From assembly GCA_041441555.1 (NCBI GenBank), contig JASDSW010000068.1:1-56102 (forward strand): 56,102 bases of DNA. The letters are read 5' to 3'. The position numbers were made by a program, and so were the translations under genes. The notes under the pieces were generated by a model. The model saw only the letters and a program-made list of their open reading frames with translations, had not been told where the DNA came from and did not search any database. This document shows positions 41,601 to 48,733 of the stretch, piece by piece. Each line of letters begins with the position of its first letter. Position 1 is the stretch's first letter. The stretch comes from Pseudaeromonas sp041441555. Its GTDB lineage: Bacteria; Pseudomonadota; Gammaproteobacteria; Enterobacterales; Aeromonadaceae.

Positions 41601-42432
41601 GTAGATGCAGCGCCTGCTCATGTTCCTGCTGTTGCAGACTCTGCCATTGGCGCCCCTGCTCCAGCCATTGACGCAACTGCTGCAGACGCTGCTGCCCCTG
41701 GTTCAGCTGTTCAAGCAGCGCCGCCTTGCTCTGCGCATCCAGCGGCGCTATCTCCTGCCGGCGCGCCTCCAGGGCTGCCAGTTTTTCCCGCTCCAGCTTG
41801 CCGCGCTCGTAGGCGGCCACCGACAGCTCGGAGTAGAGCTCGGTGCCGGTCATGCGCTCCAGCAGCGCCGACCGCTCATCGACGCTGGCCTTCAAGAAGG
41901 CGGCAAACTCCCCTTGCGGCAGGATCACCGCCCGCCGGAACTGCTCCCAATTGAGGCCCACCTGCTGATCGATCAGCTCCTGCACATCCCGCTTGTTGCC
42001 GGCGTGCAGCTGCTGGCTAGAGAGGCACTCCAGCGAGCGCTCCTGCTTCTGGTATTTGCCGTCGGGACGATTGCGCGCCCGACGCAGCTGCCAACGCGCC
42101 CGCCAGATCTGGCCATCGACGCCGATGAAATCGACCTCGGCAAAGCCGCTGGCCTTGCCGCGGCTCAAGATATGCCGCACGTCATTGGCCTTGAGCCGAT
42201 CGGCATCCTCGGCGCGGCCGATCTCCGCCTGGTTCTTCTTGTTGGCGACAAAGCGCGCCATCTGATCGTAAAGCGCCAGACAGATGGCATCGAGCAGGGT
42301 GCTCTTGCCGGCGCCGGTATTGCCGGTGATGGCAAACAGCCCGGCACTGCCGAGCACGCCCTGGGTAAAGTCGATGGCAAAGGGATGACTCAGACTGGCC
42401 AGGTTTTCTCCGCGCAGAGCCAGAATTTTCAT
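38668..42432 (-). CDS. sbcC: Exonuclease subunit SbcC
   Basis: SMC-like ATPase of the SbcCD nuclease that cleaves DNA hairpins and blocked ends. The 1254-residue product has Walker A GNTGAGKST near residue 40, very long glutamine- and leucine-rich coiled coils, a zinc hook CPLCG near residue 612, and the C-terminal LSGGESFLVSLALALGL signature and LFIDEGFGTLD Walker B. It is about 200 residues longer than the E. coli protein (1048). The ATG overlaps the sbcD stop by four bases. The coding strand is very rich in CAG and CTG codons. Confidence 0.95.
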   Translation of the reverse strand: MKILALRGENLASLSHPFAIDFTQGVLGSAGLFAITGNTGAGKSTLLDAICLALYDQMARFVANKKNQAEIGRAEDADRLKANDVRHILSRGKASGFAEVDFIGVDGQIWRARWQLRRARNRPDGKYQKQERSLECLSSQQLHAGNKRDVQELIDQQVGLNWEQFRRAVILPQGEFAAFLKASVDERSALLERMTGTELYSELSVAAYERGKLEREKLAALEARRQEIAPLDAQSKAALLEQLNQGQQRLQQLRQWLEQGRQWQSLQQQEHEQALHLHDAEQSLLLREQEWQGAQEARHQLQQVEKAQVARPLFDELARTLLELNSLEAEMSTLQQRLEEANGAEQYWSQQLTLQQQKLRQLESEIRLRQPELNEARELDGLLQEKERQWRELEPQQQELQQQLTQGRLGLEAGQLRQQERQRQLVELTQWLERHQSTGRVAHKWQPLFNALREAWQDRRRQLQWRSELRELLLVQEDKQQLQVRLEQAWQQAKQQHQLGCAQLQQLEQEHPIAELEEAQHALQLAQRLMERSRQLRELAEQSGQLERHRQEQQLVLSHLQSRTQELALLEQELLPELQRLREQLTLSARELQQAHASQSLQEYRAQLTEGEPCPLCGSPSHPWAHQQPPSEGVLQRLMAQQGFLQLHVEQRQHALTQCQVQQQQLAEQEQRQLQLLTQLEGQRGQLSQRWESLREGTEGLLPPWPEQTADWLGVVAGLARLQQECLMQWQQQREGWELRRQWQAQQQLVRQQVEQLQLQALAAERHLQDLLRQQTELQTLRQGLEQQLTHLAERLQLNEQSLEEQLGHQQWRGWLEQVDGERSIERWRQECQEFLHYEEQWQRLEQSHQQAQPELAALAAQQESGLRQFQQQERALQQLQQQLSALRLRREQCLGGRACAEVELEWQQRLEQLREALAQSQRQQQSCSEQKASAAATLESLRQRQQQVTAQRREALRSWLRHEQQLAIPEYELQRLLGFPVEWLREERVRLKGLEDALNQARTQLAERLRTMTQQQERTQQALAALPEEAQASAEACNEWLDRCQVEQQSLEGELFEWRRQWLQAEEGEQQQARLAGEIEAQQALAERWGGLAELIGSASGAKFRTFAQSLTLERLLLVANDHLSELAPRYQLQRVPGTDLALQAIDRDMGDEIRGVESLSGGESFLVSLALALGLASLSSRDTQVESLFIDEGFGTLDPESLDTALACLDSLQSSGRQIGVISHVQTMVERIGVQIRIEALGGGESRLVLPV

Positions 42433-43667
42433 GATGCGTGCTCCTGATGCTCGCTGAGCAGTTCGACAAAGGCGGCCTGCAACTCAGGCGCCGGCGGCTG
42501 ACCGTAATGGCGCTGATGACACAGGGCGAAGACCTGCTCCGGGCTCAGCTCATCAAGCTGTTGCCGCGCCAGCCGATCGGCCATCGACTCCCCCTGCCCG
42601 GCATAGTGGCTGACGATGCGCGCCAGACGCACCGGCTTGTCGCCCAAGGCCGCCAGCACCCGCTCACGTAAGCGCGGCTCCGGCTTGTCCAAGAAGGCAT
42701 GCACCTCCAGAAAGGGACGCAACTGCGGATCGCACGCCGGCACCGAGAGCGCCTGCAGCTCGGCCTCGACCTGGGCCAGGGGTTGCGGGGTTTGCGGGCA
42801 GCGCAGCATCGCCACCCGACGAGGCACGGCGTGGCGCTCGGTGAGACGGACGCCCTCGGGGCCGACCTCCAGCTCCAGCACCTGGTGGTGGTAACCGGCC
42901 TCGGCCATGGAGAGCGGCATCGGCGAGCCGCTGTAGTGCACCTGGGGCCCCAGCGCCTGCGCCAGATGCAGGTGGCCCAGCGCCACGTAATCGGCGTCGG
43001 CGAAGACCTCCAGCGGCAGGGCGTGCTGATTGCCGCCGAGCACCTTGCGCTCGGAGAGGGCCGACAGCTCACCGCGCACCAGATAGGCGTGACCGAGGGC
43101 GATGATGGGTTGTTCGGGGCTGCGACGCTCGGCGATGGCGGCCAGGGTCTGGCGATAGATGGCCTGCACCCCGGCCACCAGCCGATCGTCCCCCGCCTCC
43201 GACTCGCACTCCTCCAGTCGCAGATCGGCACTGCGCAGATAGGGAACGGCCGCGCACCAGGCCCGGATCTCGCCCTGCCGATCGGTGAGCGGCACGATGA
43301 GCCGCTCGGTCTCCAGACGACCATCGGCATCCCGCGAGATGGCACCGATCAGGTGCAGTTGGAAGGCCTTGAGCAGCTCGTGGGGGGCATCGAGTTTGGA
43401 GGGCGAGTCGTGATTGCCGCCGATGGCGATCAGGTTGATATGCGGCACTTCACGGCACAAGCGCGCCAGAAAACCGTAAAACAGCTGCCAACTGACGGCC
43501 GCTGGATTGGCCGTATCGAAGAGATCGCCGGCGATGAGCAGGCCATCGATCTGCCGCTCATGGATCAGGCCAATCAACCAGTCGAGAAAACAGGCTTGTT
43601 CATGGCTTCGCTCATAGCCATGCAGATGGTGGCCCAGATGCCAGTCGGCGGTGTGCAACAGTCGCAT
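42429..43667 (-). CDS. sbcD: Exonuclease subunit SbcD
   Basis: Mre11-like calcineurin-type nuclease subunit of SbcCD. The 412-residue product has metal-binding motifs HTADWHLG, AGDLFD, GGNHDSP, LGHAYL and LGHLHLAQ, and a C-terminal capping domain. It precedes sbcC with an ATGA overlap. The ribosome site is weak. The usual sbcDC order supports the call. Confidence 0.96.
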   Translation of the reverse strand: MRLLHTADWHLGHHLHGYERSHEQACFLDWLIGLIHERQIDGLLIAGDLFDTANPAAVSWQLFYGFLARLCREVPHINLIAIGGNHDSPSKLDAPHELLKAFQLHLIGAISRDADGRLETERLIVPLTDRQGEIRAWCAAVPYLRSADLRLEECESEAGDDRLVAGVQAIYRQTLAAIAERRSPEQPIIALGHAYLVRGELSALSERKVLGGNQHALPLEVFADADYVALGHLHLAQALGPQVHYSGSPMPLSMAEAGYHHQVLELEVGPEGVRLTERHAVPRRVAMLRCPQTPQPLAQVEAELQALSVPACDPQLRPFLEVHAFLDKPEPRLRERVLAALGDKPVRLARIVSHYAGQGESMADRLARQQLDELSPEQVFALCHQRHYGQPPAPELQAAFVELLSEHQEHAS

Positions 43668-43748
43668 AGAAAATCCGCTTGAAGAAGAGTAACCACTGAA
43701 CTCAGCTGAGGGCAGCGCCTTGGGACTGCCAAGGTCTACAAGATGGCG

Positions 43749-44264
43749 TCACTGGGGGAAGTTATCAAGAGTTGACAGCGGGCTCTTGCGATACTCCATC
43801 ATATATTCGTCACAAGCCGAGCGCGGATCCCGCTGCTCACGCACCACACGAAAACCATGGCGCCGGTAGAAGCTCACCGCCTCCTCGTTGGGCAGGCAGA
43901 CGGTCAAAAACAGCTGCGGATGGTACTGCTTGCCCAGCTCCAGCAGGGTGCGCCCCATCCCCTGATGTTGAAACTCCGGCAACAGATAGAGAGCCAGCAG
44001 CTCATCGTCCTTGATGGCCATGAAGCCTACCACCCCCGGCTCGCTACTCAAGGGATGCGGCCCCTTGGCCGAGGGCTCACCCGCCCCGTCAGCCTGCGCC
44101 TCAACCACCCAGATGTCGTCGGTGGCCTGCAGTCGTTGCCGCAGTTGCTCCTGGCGTGGCCACCAGGCGGCTGCCGGCAGATAGTCGTAGGCGTGCAGGG
44201 TGGCCTGCAGCCAGATCTCCAGCAATTTGGGCATATCTTCGACCAGGCAACGACGGATCAGCAT
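43749..44264 (-). CDS. GNAT-family N-acetyltransferase (YjaB-like)
   Basis: A 171-residue acetyltransferase. The GNAT acetyl-CoA-binding motif is QHQGMGRTLLE and the C-terminal strand reads EEAVSFYRRHGFRVV. It resembles E. coli YjaB. A hydrophilic stretch of about 20 residues (GAGEPSAKGPHPLSSEPG) between the early strands and the core looks like a lineage-specific loop insertion. Substrate unknown. GAGGAGAG precedes the ATG. It is divergent from rdgC. Confidence 0.88.
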   Translation of the reverse strand: MLIRRCLVEDMPKLLEIWLQATLHAYDYLPAAAWWPRQEQLRQRLQATDDIWVVEAQADGAGEPSAKGPHPLSSEPGVVGFMAIKDDELLALYLLPEFQHQGMGRTLLELGKQYHPQLFLTVCLPNEEAVSFYRRHGFRVVREQRDPRSACDEYMMEYRKSPLSTLDNFPQ

Positions 44265-44423
44265 CGGCTCTCTCCTCTTCCTCTTTCGAGTTTAAGAGCC
44301 AGATATCCCGCTCGAGGCGGCGGCCCCGGAGGCTGTGAGCAAGCTCCGTTTTTTTCCGGCGAAATGCCGTCAGGGTCACAACTCTGGTAGACTGACGCCA
44401 TTTTTCGAAGCCCTGAGGTCGTC

Positions 44424-45332
44424 ATGTGGTTTAAGAACCTGCAACTTTACCGTTTCACCCGCCCCTTCGAACTGGATGCCGACGCGCTGGAAAAGCTGCT
44501 GGAGGGCATGGCCTTCACGCCTTGCGGCAGTCAGGACATCAGCAAGTTCGGCTGGACCACGCCGCTGGGCAAGGGCACGGCCGCCCTGGTGCATGAGGCC
44601 GCCGGTCAGTTGCTGCTGTGTGCCCGCAAGGAAGAGAAGATGCTGCCGAGCAGCGTGGTCAAGGAGATGCTGGACGAGAAGGTCGAGGCGCTGGAGGCCG
44701 AACAGGGGCGCGGGCTGAAGAAGAAGGAGAAGGAGGCGCTGAAGGAGGAGATCCTGATGACCCTGCTGCCGCGCGCCTTCACCCGCCACAGCCAGACCTT
44801 CCTGTGGATCAATCCGGCCGATGGCTATGTGGCCGTCGATGCCGGCTCGGTGAAGAAGGCCGACGACGTGCTGGCCCTGCTGCGCAAGAGCATCGGCTCC
44901 CTGCCGGTGGTGCCGTTGGCGCTGAAAAACCCGCCGGAGATCACCATGACCGAATGGCTCAACGGCACCACGCCGCCGGCCGGCTTCACCCTGGGGGATG
45001 AGGTGGAGCTGCGCAGCGCCCTGGAGCATGGTGGCATCATCCGCGCCAAGGAGCAGGATCTGCTGAGTGAAGAGATGAAGGCGCACCTGCTGGCCGACAA
45101 GCTGGTGACCAAGCTGGCGCTGGAGTGGGCCGACACCGTCAGCTTCGTGCTGGGCGATGATCTCTCCATCAAGCGGTTGAAGTTCAGCGAAGAGCTGCGC
45201 GAGCAGAACGACGACATCGTCTCCGAGGAGCGCAGCGCCCGCCTCGACGCCGACTTCGCCCTGGTCACCGGCGAGCTGGCCCGCTTTATCCCCGACCTCA
45301 TCGCCGCATTGGGCGGCGAGAACGAGCAATAA
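44424..45332 (+). CDS. rdgC: Recombination-associated protein RdgC
   Basis: Ring-shaped double-stranded DNA-binding protein that restrains RecA. The 302-residue product matches E. coli RdgC, starting MWFKNLQLYRFTRPF with the FGWTTPLG motif and a charged helix LKKKEKEALKEEI; the C-terminal region holds the ring interface. A TGAGGT ribosome site precedes the ATG. A strong terminator follows. Confidence 0.96.
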   Translation: MWFKNLQLYRFTRPFELDADALEKLLEGMAFTPCGSQDISKFGWTTPLGKGTAALVHEAAGQLLLCARKEEKMLPSSVVKEMLDEKVEALEAEQGRGLKKKEKEALKEEILMTLLPRAFTRHSQTFLWINPADGYVAVDAGSVKKADDVLALLRKSIGSLPVVPLALKNPPEITMTEWLNGTTPPAGFTLGDEVELRSALEHGGIIRAKEQDLLSEEMKAHLLADKLVTKLALEWADTVSFVLGDDLSIKRLKFSEELREQNDDIVSEERSARLDADFALVTGELARFIPDLIAALGGENEQ

Positions 45333-45359
45333 GGCCACGCCGCTCCCCCGCTTACACCA

Positions 45360-45392
45360 TTCGCCGGAAGCCCAGCTTCCGGCGAAATTTTT
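45360..45392 (+). terminator. Intrinsic terminator of rdgC
   Basis: TTCGCCGGAAG-CCCAG-CTTCCGGCGAA, an 11-bp perfect stem followed by ATTTTT. Confidence 0.92.
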
Positions 45393-45474
45393 GGTGGTGA
45401 GATGATAAACGTCAGGAACCCCCATGGGTGGCAAATCAAGGCGGTGATTTCGCCCCGCGGCGACAAGTGCTACT

Positions 45475-45497
45475 ATAGTGACACTATTGATCAATAG
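45475..45497 (+). promoter_or_regulatory. Twin-palindrome operator of the toxin-antitoxin operon
   Basis: Two overlapping palindromes: ATAGTG-A-CACTAT (45475-45487) and CTATTGATCAATAG (45484-45497). They share CTAT and run up to the AGGAG ribosome site of the antitoxin, with a TACTAT -10-like hexamer at 45471. This fits autorepression by an antitoxin dimer or complex. Confidence 0.7.
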
Positions 45498-45506
45498 GAG
45501 CATGAG

Positions 45507-45764
45507 ATGCGAGTTGAACTAGTGACCTCACTGAAACGGCAAGCGACTAAGATTCTCGCCGATTTGCATGAAAACAAAGAGCCCATCTTGATCACAGAGC
45601 ATGGCCTCCCTTCCGCTTATCTGATCGATGTGGCGGACTATGAGATGATGCAATTGCGGATGCAGATCCTTGAAGGCCTTGCCAAAGGTGAAACGGATAT
45701 TCGAGAAGGAAGAACCTGTTCCCAGTCTGACGCCAAAGAGAAAATGCAAAAATGGCTGAAGTGA
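45507..45764 (+). CDS. Phd/YefM-family antitoxin
   Basis: An 85-residue DNA-binding antitoxin. The N-terminal part (VTSLKRQATKILADLHENKEPILITEHGLPSAYLIDVADYEMM) has the Phd/YefM fold; the C-terminus would neutralise the toxin. AGGAG sits upstream of the ATG at 45507. It overlaps the toxin gene by 13 bp, the usual arrangement of type II modules. The promoter region contains paired palindromes for autoregulation. Confidence 0.92.
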   Translation: MRVELVTSLKRQATKILADLHENKEPILITEHGLPSAYLIDVADYEMMQLRMQILEGLAKGETDIREGRTCSQSDAKEKMQKWLK

Positions 45765-46063
45765 TCTGGACTGACCATGCGCTCGGCGATCTGAATCAAA
45801 TTGCCGAATATATCACAGTCAGCAACTTACCCGCCGCTAAAAACCTGGTCGCAACAATTTTTGCATCGGTTGAACGCCTAGCCGTACACCCGGAATCCGG
45901 ACGAAAACCACCTGAAATTGAGCATCTCTATTATCGGGAGCTTATCCAGAACCCGTGCCGTATATTTTACAAATATGAAAATGACCAGGTATTCATTCTC
46001 CATGTCATGCGGCAAGAGCGGGAACTCAGGCAGTTTGTTTTAAACGAGCGAGCTATTGGTTAA
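45752..46063 (+). CDS. RelE/ParE-family toxin
   Basis: A 103-residue toxin of the RelE/ParE superfamily: WTDHALGDLNQIAEYI at the N-terminus, RLAVHPESGRKPPEI, YYRELIQNPCRIFYKYENDQVFILHVMRQERELR at the C-terminus. The pattern resembles ParE (gyrase-targeting) more than ribosome-dependent RelE, but target cannot be fixed from sequence. It overlaps the antitoxin gene by 13 bp. Confidence 0.9.
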   Translation: MAEVIWTDHALGDLNQIAEYITVSNLPAAKNLVATIFASVERLAVHPESGRKPPEIEHLYYRELIQNPCRIFYKYENDQVFILHVMRQERELRQFVLNERAIG

Positions 46064-46210
46064 TGGGTTACAAATCTATCTTTTGCGCCAATAAAGTATT
46101 GCCCTGCCGCTCCAATAGATTGACAGCAAATAAATAGATTGCGCCATCAATTTTGACTATCTGGAATTTAACCATGCCTATTCCAGATATCCGGGTTAGT
46201 TACTCCATGC

Positions 46211-46240
46211 GTGCGATTACGCTTCGCTAATCGCACCTAC
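46211..46240. repeat. REP-like hairpin 1
   Basis: GTGCGATTA-CGCTTCGC-TAATCGCAC followed by CTAC. A 9-bp perfect stem with an 8-base loop, preceded by CCATGC. The same head, stem and CCTAC tail recur at 48637. Confidence 0.75.
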
Positions 46241-46307
46241 TGGCTGACAATTCCTGAGAATCATAAAATTTTTATACGCTGCGAAGCGGCCAATAAAATA
46301 GTATTTG

Positions 46308-46955
46308 TTAAGACTCTGCCCATTGAATCAGTTTTTCCTCATTGAACAGTTTTATGGTTTCCATATAGACCTGTCGACAAAAATCGTTTTCATGCTTTCT
46401 TTTAATGACAGATTTGGCCATCACTTTTCTGGCGTACTTAACAAGCGGCTCAGATGAATTCTTCATTTTTCTTAATGCAAAGTTATCAGCAAATGCTTCG
46501 GATCGGACAAGGTCTACCGAGGGTTTATTATCTGCATAACGGATATGCTGTTGATTGATAAAATCTTTCACATGCCCAAACTCATGTAACAATGAAATAT
46601 ATTTGCATATGTATACATCCTCAATTTCTGATTCTTCGGATGAATCATCACGATCAGATTCGAATAAGAAATCATCTATTATGAACACGACAGCGTGACG
46701 CGTTAGGTCATTTGCAATAAAGTACGTAACCCATGCTTTTACATCTTTAGAACAGCCATAGCACTTCACCAATTCATTATCATTTGTGGTCGAAAAATTA
46801 ATTATCGATTGATGTTCAATGCCGAGATTAGAGAGTAACTCTGATTGACCATAACTATATGCAGATGCCTTCACCTCATATACGTTAATATTGAATTCAC
46901 TTGATAAAAGATGTTTGGCATCGAGGAACAATTTACAAGCTGAATCATAAACCAT
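46308..46955 (-). CDS. Putative HExxH zinc metallopeptidase
   Basis: A 215-residue protein from an AT-rich stretch. It carries HEFGH at residues 124-128, the zincin active-site motif, and SEAFADNFA at 152-160, whose Glu and Asp resemble the third metal ligand region of ImmA/IrrE-type (DUF955) peptidases. No family is recognised with certainty. No signal peptide. Base composition and codon use are unlike the neighbours, suggesting horizontal acquisition. The ATG at 46955 has GGAAAG upstream; a GTG at 46979 is an alternative. It is followed on the same strand by no gene. Confidence 0.7.
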   Translation of the reverse strand: MVYDSACKLFLDAKHLLSSEFNINVYEVKASAYSYGQSELLSNLGIEHQSIINFSTTNDNELVKCYGCSKDVKAWVTYFIANDLTRHAVVFIIDDFLFESDRDDSSEESEIEDVYICKYISLLHEFGHVKDFINQQHIRYADNKPSVDLVRSEAFADNFALRKMKNSSEPLVKYARKVMAKSVIKRKHENDFCRQVYMETIKLFNEEKLIQWAES

Positions 46956-47002
46956 AATCACTTTCCAGAAATTTAGCACTTGAGTGAGGTGTTCGAGGCA
47001 TC

Positions 47003-47034
47003 GGCGCGATTAGCTAAATCGTAATCACGCCTAC
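47003..47034. repeat. REP-like hairpin 2
   Basis: GGCGCGATTA and TAATCACGCC form an imperfect 10-bp stem around GCTAAATCG, followed by TAC. It lies between the peptidase-like and zinc-ribbon genes and resembles the copies at 46211 and 48637. Confidence 0.6.
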
Positions 47035-47045
47035 GTTCCATAAAA

Positions 47046-47714
47046 TTACCTTAGTTTCGAAAACGGGATGCTATGCATGTATTTTTCTGGCCTATAGCTT
47101 GGTGCGTTATCTATTTCTTCTTTGCTTAATTCATTTTCTTCTGTTATGTGCAATTCATTTTTTCCTTTATCAACCTCATAAAAAACCACTGAATCTCCAT
47201 TATTGTTTACAGTATCAACCCAGTAATTTGTTCGCCACCGCCCCTCTTTGTTTGGTTCTGAACTACTCCCCATTGCTCGCCATTCAACTGTATTACTGGT
47301 TAACCGACATTGATATTGCCACCATGTATTATCAACATTTCGAGTGTATTCAACTTGAGACACAAGCGGTGATATGTCATGTGACTTAATAATTTCCATG
47401 GGCTTCACAAATAGCACTGATATTGTGGCTGCACAAATTTGCCTTATTGATAATGGTTCAATGTTTGCTTTTATCGCATCGGCATTTTTTGTTTTTGCCC
47501 ACACAAACAACACCACCGCCACAACACACATCATCGCGAAAATAATTTTTTGTATTTTCTCTTTTTTCTGCTGCTCGATAATTTTAATTTGATTTATTCT
47601 TTCTGACTCTTGTTTGTTTCTTTCGGATTTTGTTATTCTTCTTATACCGCAATGTGGACAAATCGACGCCTCGTCTGAAATCGTTGCCCTGCACTCTTCG
47701 CAATTAATTAGCAT
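47046..47714 (-). CDS. Zinc-ribbon membrane protein of unknown function
   Basis: A 222-residue protein with an N-terminal zinc ribbon (Cys5, Cys8, Cys19, Cys22), a charged Lys/Glu/Gln-rich helix at about 26-54, one transmembrane helix (about 56-73) and a soluble C-terminal domain with no family I recognise. AAGGAGGTG precedes the ATG, so it is well equipped for translation. AT-rich like the upstream-lying peptidase gene; the two may have arrived together. Confidence 0.75.
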   Translation of the reverse strand: MLINCEECRATISDEASICPHCGIRRITKSERNKQESERINQIKIIEQQKKEKIQKIIFAMMCVVAVVLFVWAKTKNADAIKANIEPLSIRQICAATISVLFVKPMEIIKSHDISPLVSQVEYTRNVDNTWWQYQCRLTSNTVEWRAMGSSSEPNKEGRWRTNYWVDTVNNNGDSVVFYEVDKGKNELHITEENELSKEEIDNAPSYRPEKYMHSIPFSKLR

Positions 47715-47827
47715 TTAAATACACCTCCTTATGGAACATATTTTTTCAAAATCTCAATGCCGCCTATTCCACAAATTTCTCAGTGATGACATCCCACTCC
47801 ACTACAAATCATCATGGCTACCGCCCC

Positions 47828-47980
47828 CAGGGTGAGATCACGAATGTTTTATGAACGAAAACAGATCATTTAATAATCATCAATTGGAGGTAAGTTGAAC
47901 ATCCTTCGCCGCTTATCTCATTCAACATGGGTGAGAAACGAAGAGTTGGTGAAATAATAAACACTCATGCTCTCACCCTG
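47828..47980. mobile_element. 153-bp MITE-like element with 10-bp target duplication
   Basis: Ends are CAGGGTGAGA (47828-47837) and TCTCACCCTG (47971-47980); extended, the two ends agree at 19 of 22 positions. It is flanked by direct repeats CTACCGCCCC at 47818-47827 and 47981-47990. Ends beginning CAGGG and an 8-10 bp duplication recall the ISAs1 family, known from Aeromonas. No transposase is encoded. Confidence 0.72.
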
Positions 47981-48223
47981 CTACCGCCCCTGACTTGCGG
48001 CTGTCACCCCGCCGATGGCGAGTTGGCGGAGCGCCTGTGGATGGCGACAGGCACCTCGCGCTTATTAAGTCCCTAGGCTAGCGCAGCCGGATTCGGGATG
48101 GAATGGGTCCAATTGGCATAGATCCCAATTTATAAAGTTTTTATTCAATACGTTAGCTCAGAAACGGGAACAGCCATCGTCCACAGACAGCGAGCGGGCC
48201 AAAGCGTGCGCGGCACGCCTATC

Positions 48224-48243
48224 GCGAGCGTTGCTCGCTCCTA
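48224..48243. repeat. REP-like hairpin 3
   Basis: GCGAGC-GTT-GCTCGC followed by TCCTAC. Another hairpin, GCGTGC-GCG-GCACGC, lies immediately before it (48204-48218). Confidence 0.5.
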
Positions 48244-48270
48244 CAGGTTCAGCGTTCCGATAGGGTGCTT

Positions 48271-48300
48271 GTTGGGCTTTGCGAACGCTCAGCGCCAACC
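48271..48300. repeat. REP-like repeat 4
   Basis: GTTGG and CCAAC frame a GC-rich core; the last 15 bases (48286-48300, CGCTCAGCGCCAACC) are repeated exactly at 48716-48730. Confidence 0.5.
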
Positions 48301-48338
48301 GACCAGAGTCATGCAAACGAGAGATTGTTTTTTTGAAT

Positions 48339-48547
48339 GGCTCACCCAAGTCCGCGCCGTCGGCCGGGCCGAGCGGCGGAGGGGATGGAGCCGGTGAGCC
48401 GTCAGGAGGACGGCGCAAGGGAGCATCACGCCACGGAGGGCGTGTCGCTCCCGGCCGGGGGAAGCCCGTCCAGAGCGAGGGGCCTTCCCGGCAGCCGGCA
48501 TACGCCCAGCCGCAGGATTGTTAAGGGCCGCGGCTTCGGCCCTTAAC
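48339..48547. ncRNA. Candidate structured RNA of about 210 nt
   Basis: A chain of strong stems: GGCTCACC/GGTGAGCC (48339-48346 with 48393-48400), an inner TCGGC-CGG-GCCGA, GCCGTC-AGGAG-GACGGC (48398-48414, competing with the first), GGGAGC/GCTCCC (48419-48424 with 48447-48452) enclosing ACGCC/GGCGT, GCCGGG/CCCGGC (48454-48459 with 48487-48492), and a terminal 11-bp hairpin GTTAAGGGCCG-CGGCTT-CGGCCCTTAAC (48520-48547). The organisation recalls transposon-linked RNAs of the HEARO/omega-RNA type, but no IscB or TnpB gene is adjacent. Strand unknown. Confidence 0.35.
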
Positions 48548-48636
48548 CCGCCCCCGCCAAGCGGCCGGTTGGCAAATCGCCATTGCCGACCAAGGGCGGC
48601 ACGGCCCTCACCGTAAACACATCCCCTTGCCCATGC

Positions 48637-48666
48637 GCCCGATTACGCTGCGCTAATCGGGCCTAC
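48637..48666. repeat. REP-like hairpin 5
   Basis: GCCCGATTA-CGCTGCGC-TAATCGGGC followed by CTAC, a perfect 9-bp stem. It matches hairpin 1 with compensatory changes in the stem (GTGCGATTA versus GCCCGATTA), so the structure is conserved while the sequence varies. Confidence 0.78.
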
Positions 48667-48695
48667 ATCAGCGATTTGACCGCCACGCGGTCAAC

Positions 48696-48733
48696 GTCGG
48701 GCTGCGCTAACGCTCCGCTCAGCGCCAACCTAC
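48696..48733. repeat. REP-like repeat 6
   Basis: Begins GTCGGGCTGCGC and ends CGCTCAGCGCCAACCTAC. It shares an exact 15-base block with repeat 4 and the CCTAC tail with the others. Confidence 0.5.

Noticed and set aside
48158..48546. Overlapping small ORFs of 60-86 codons
   Set aside because: They overlap in several frames across strong stems and are Gly/Pro/Arg-rich, as expected of non-coding GC-rich sequence.
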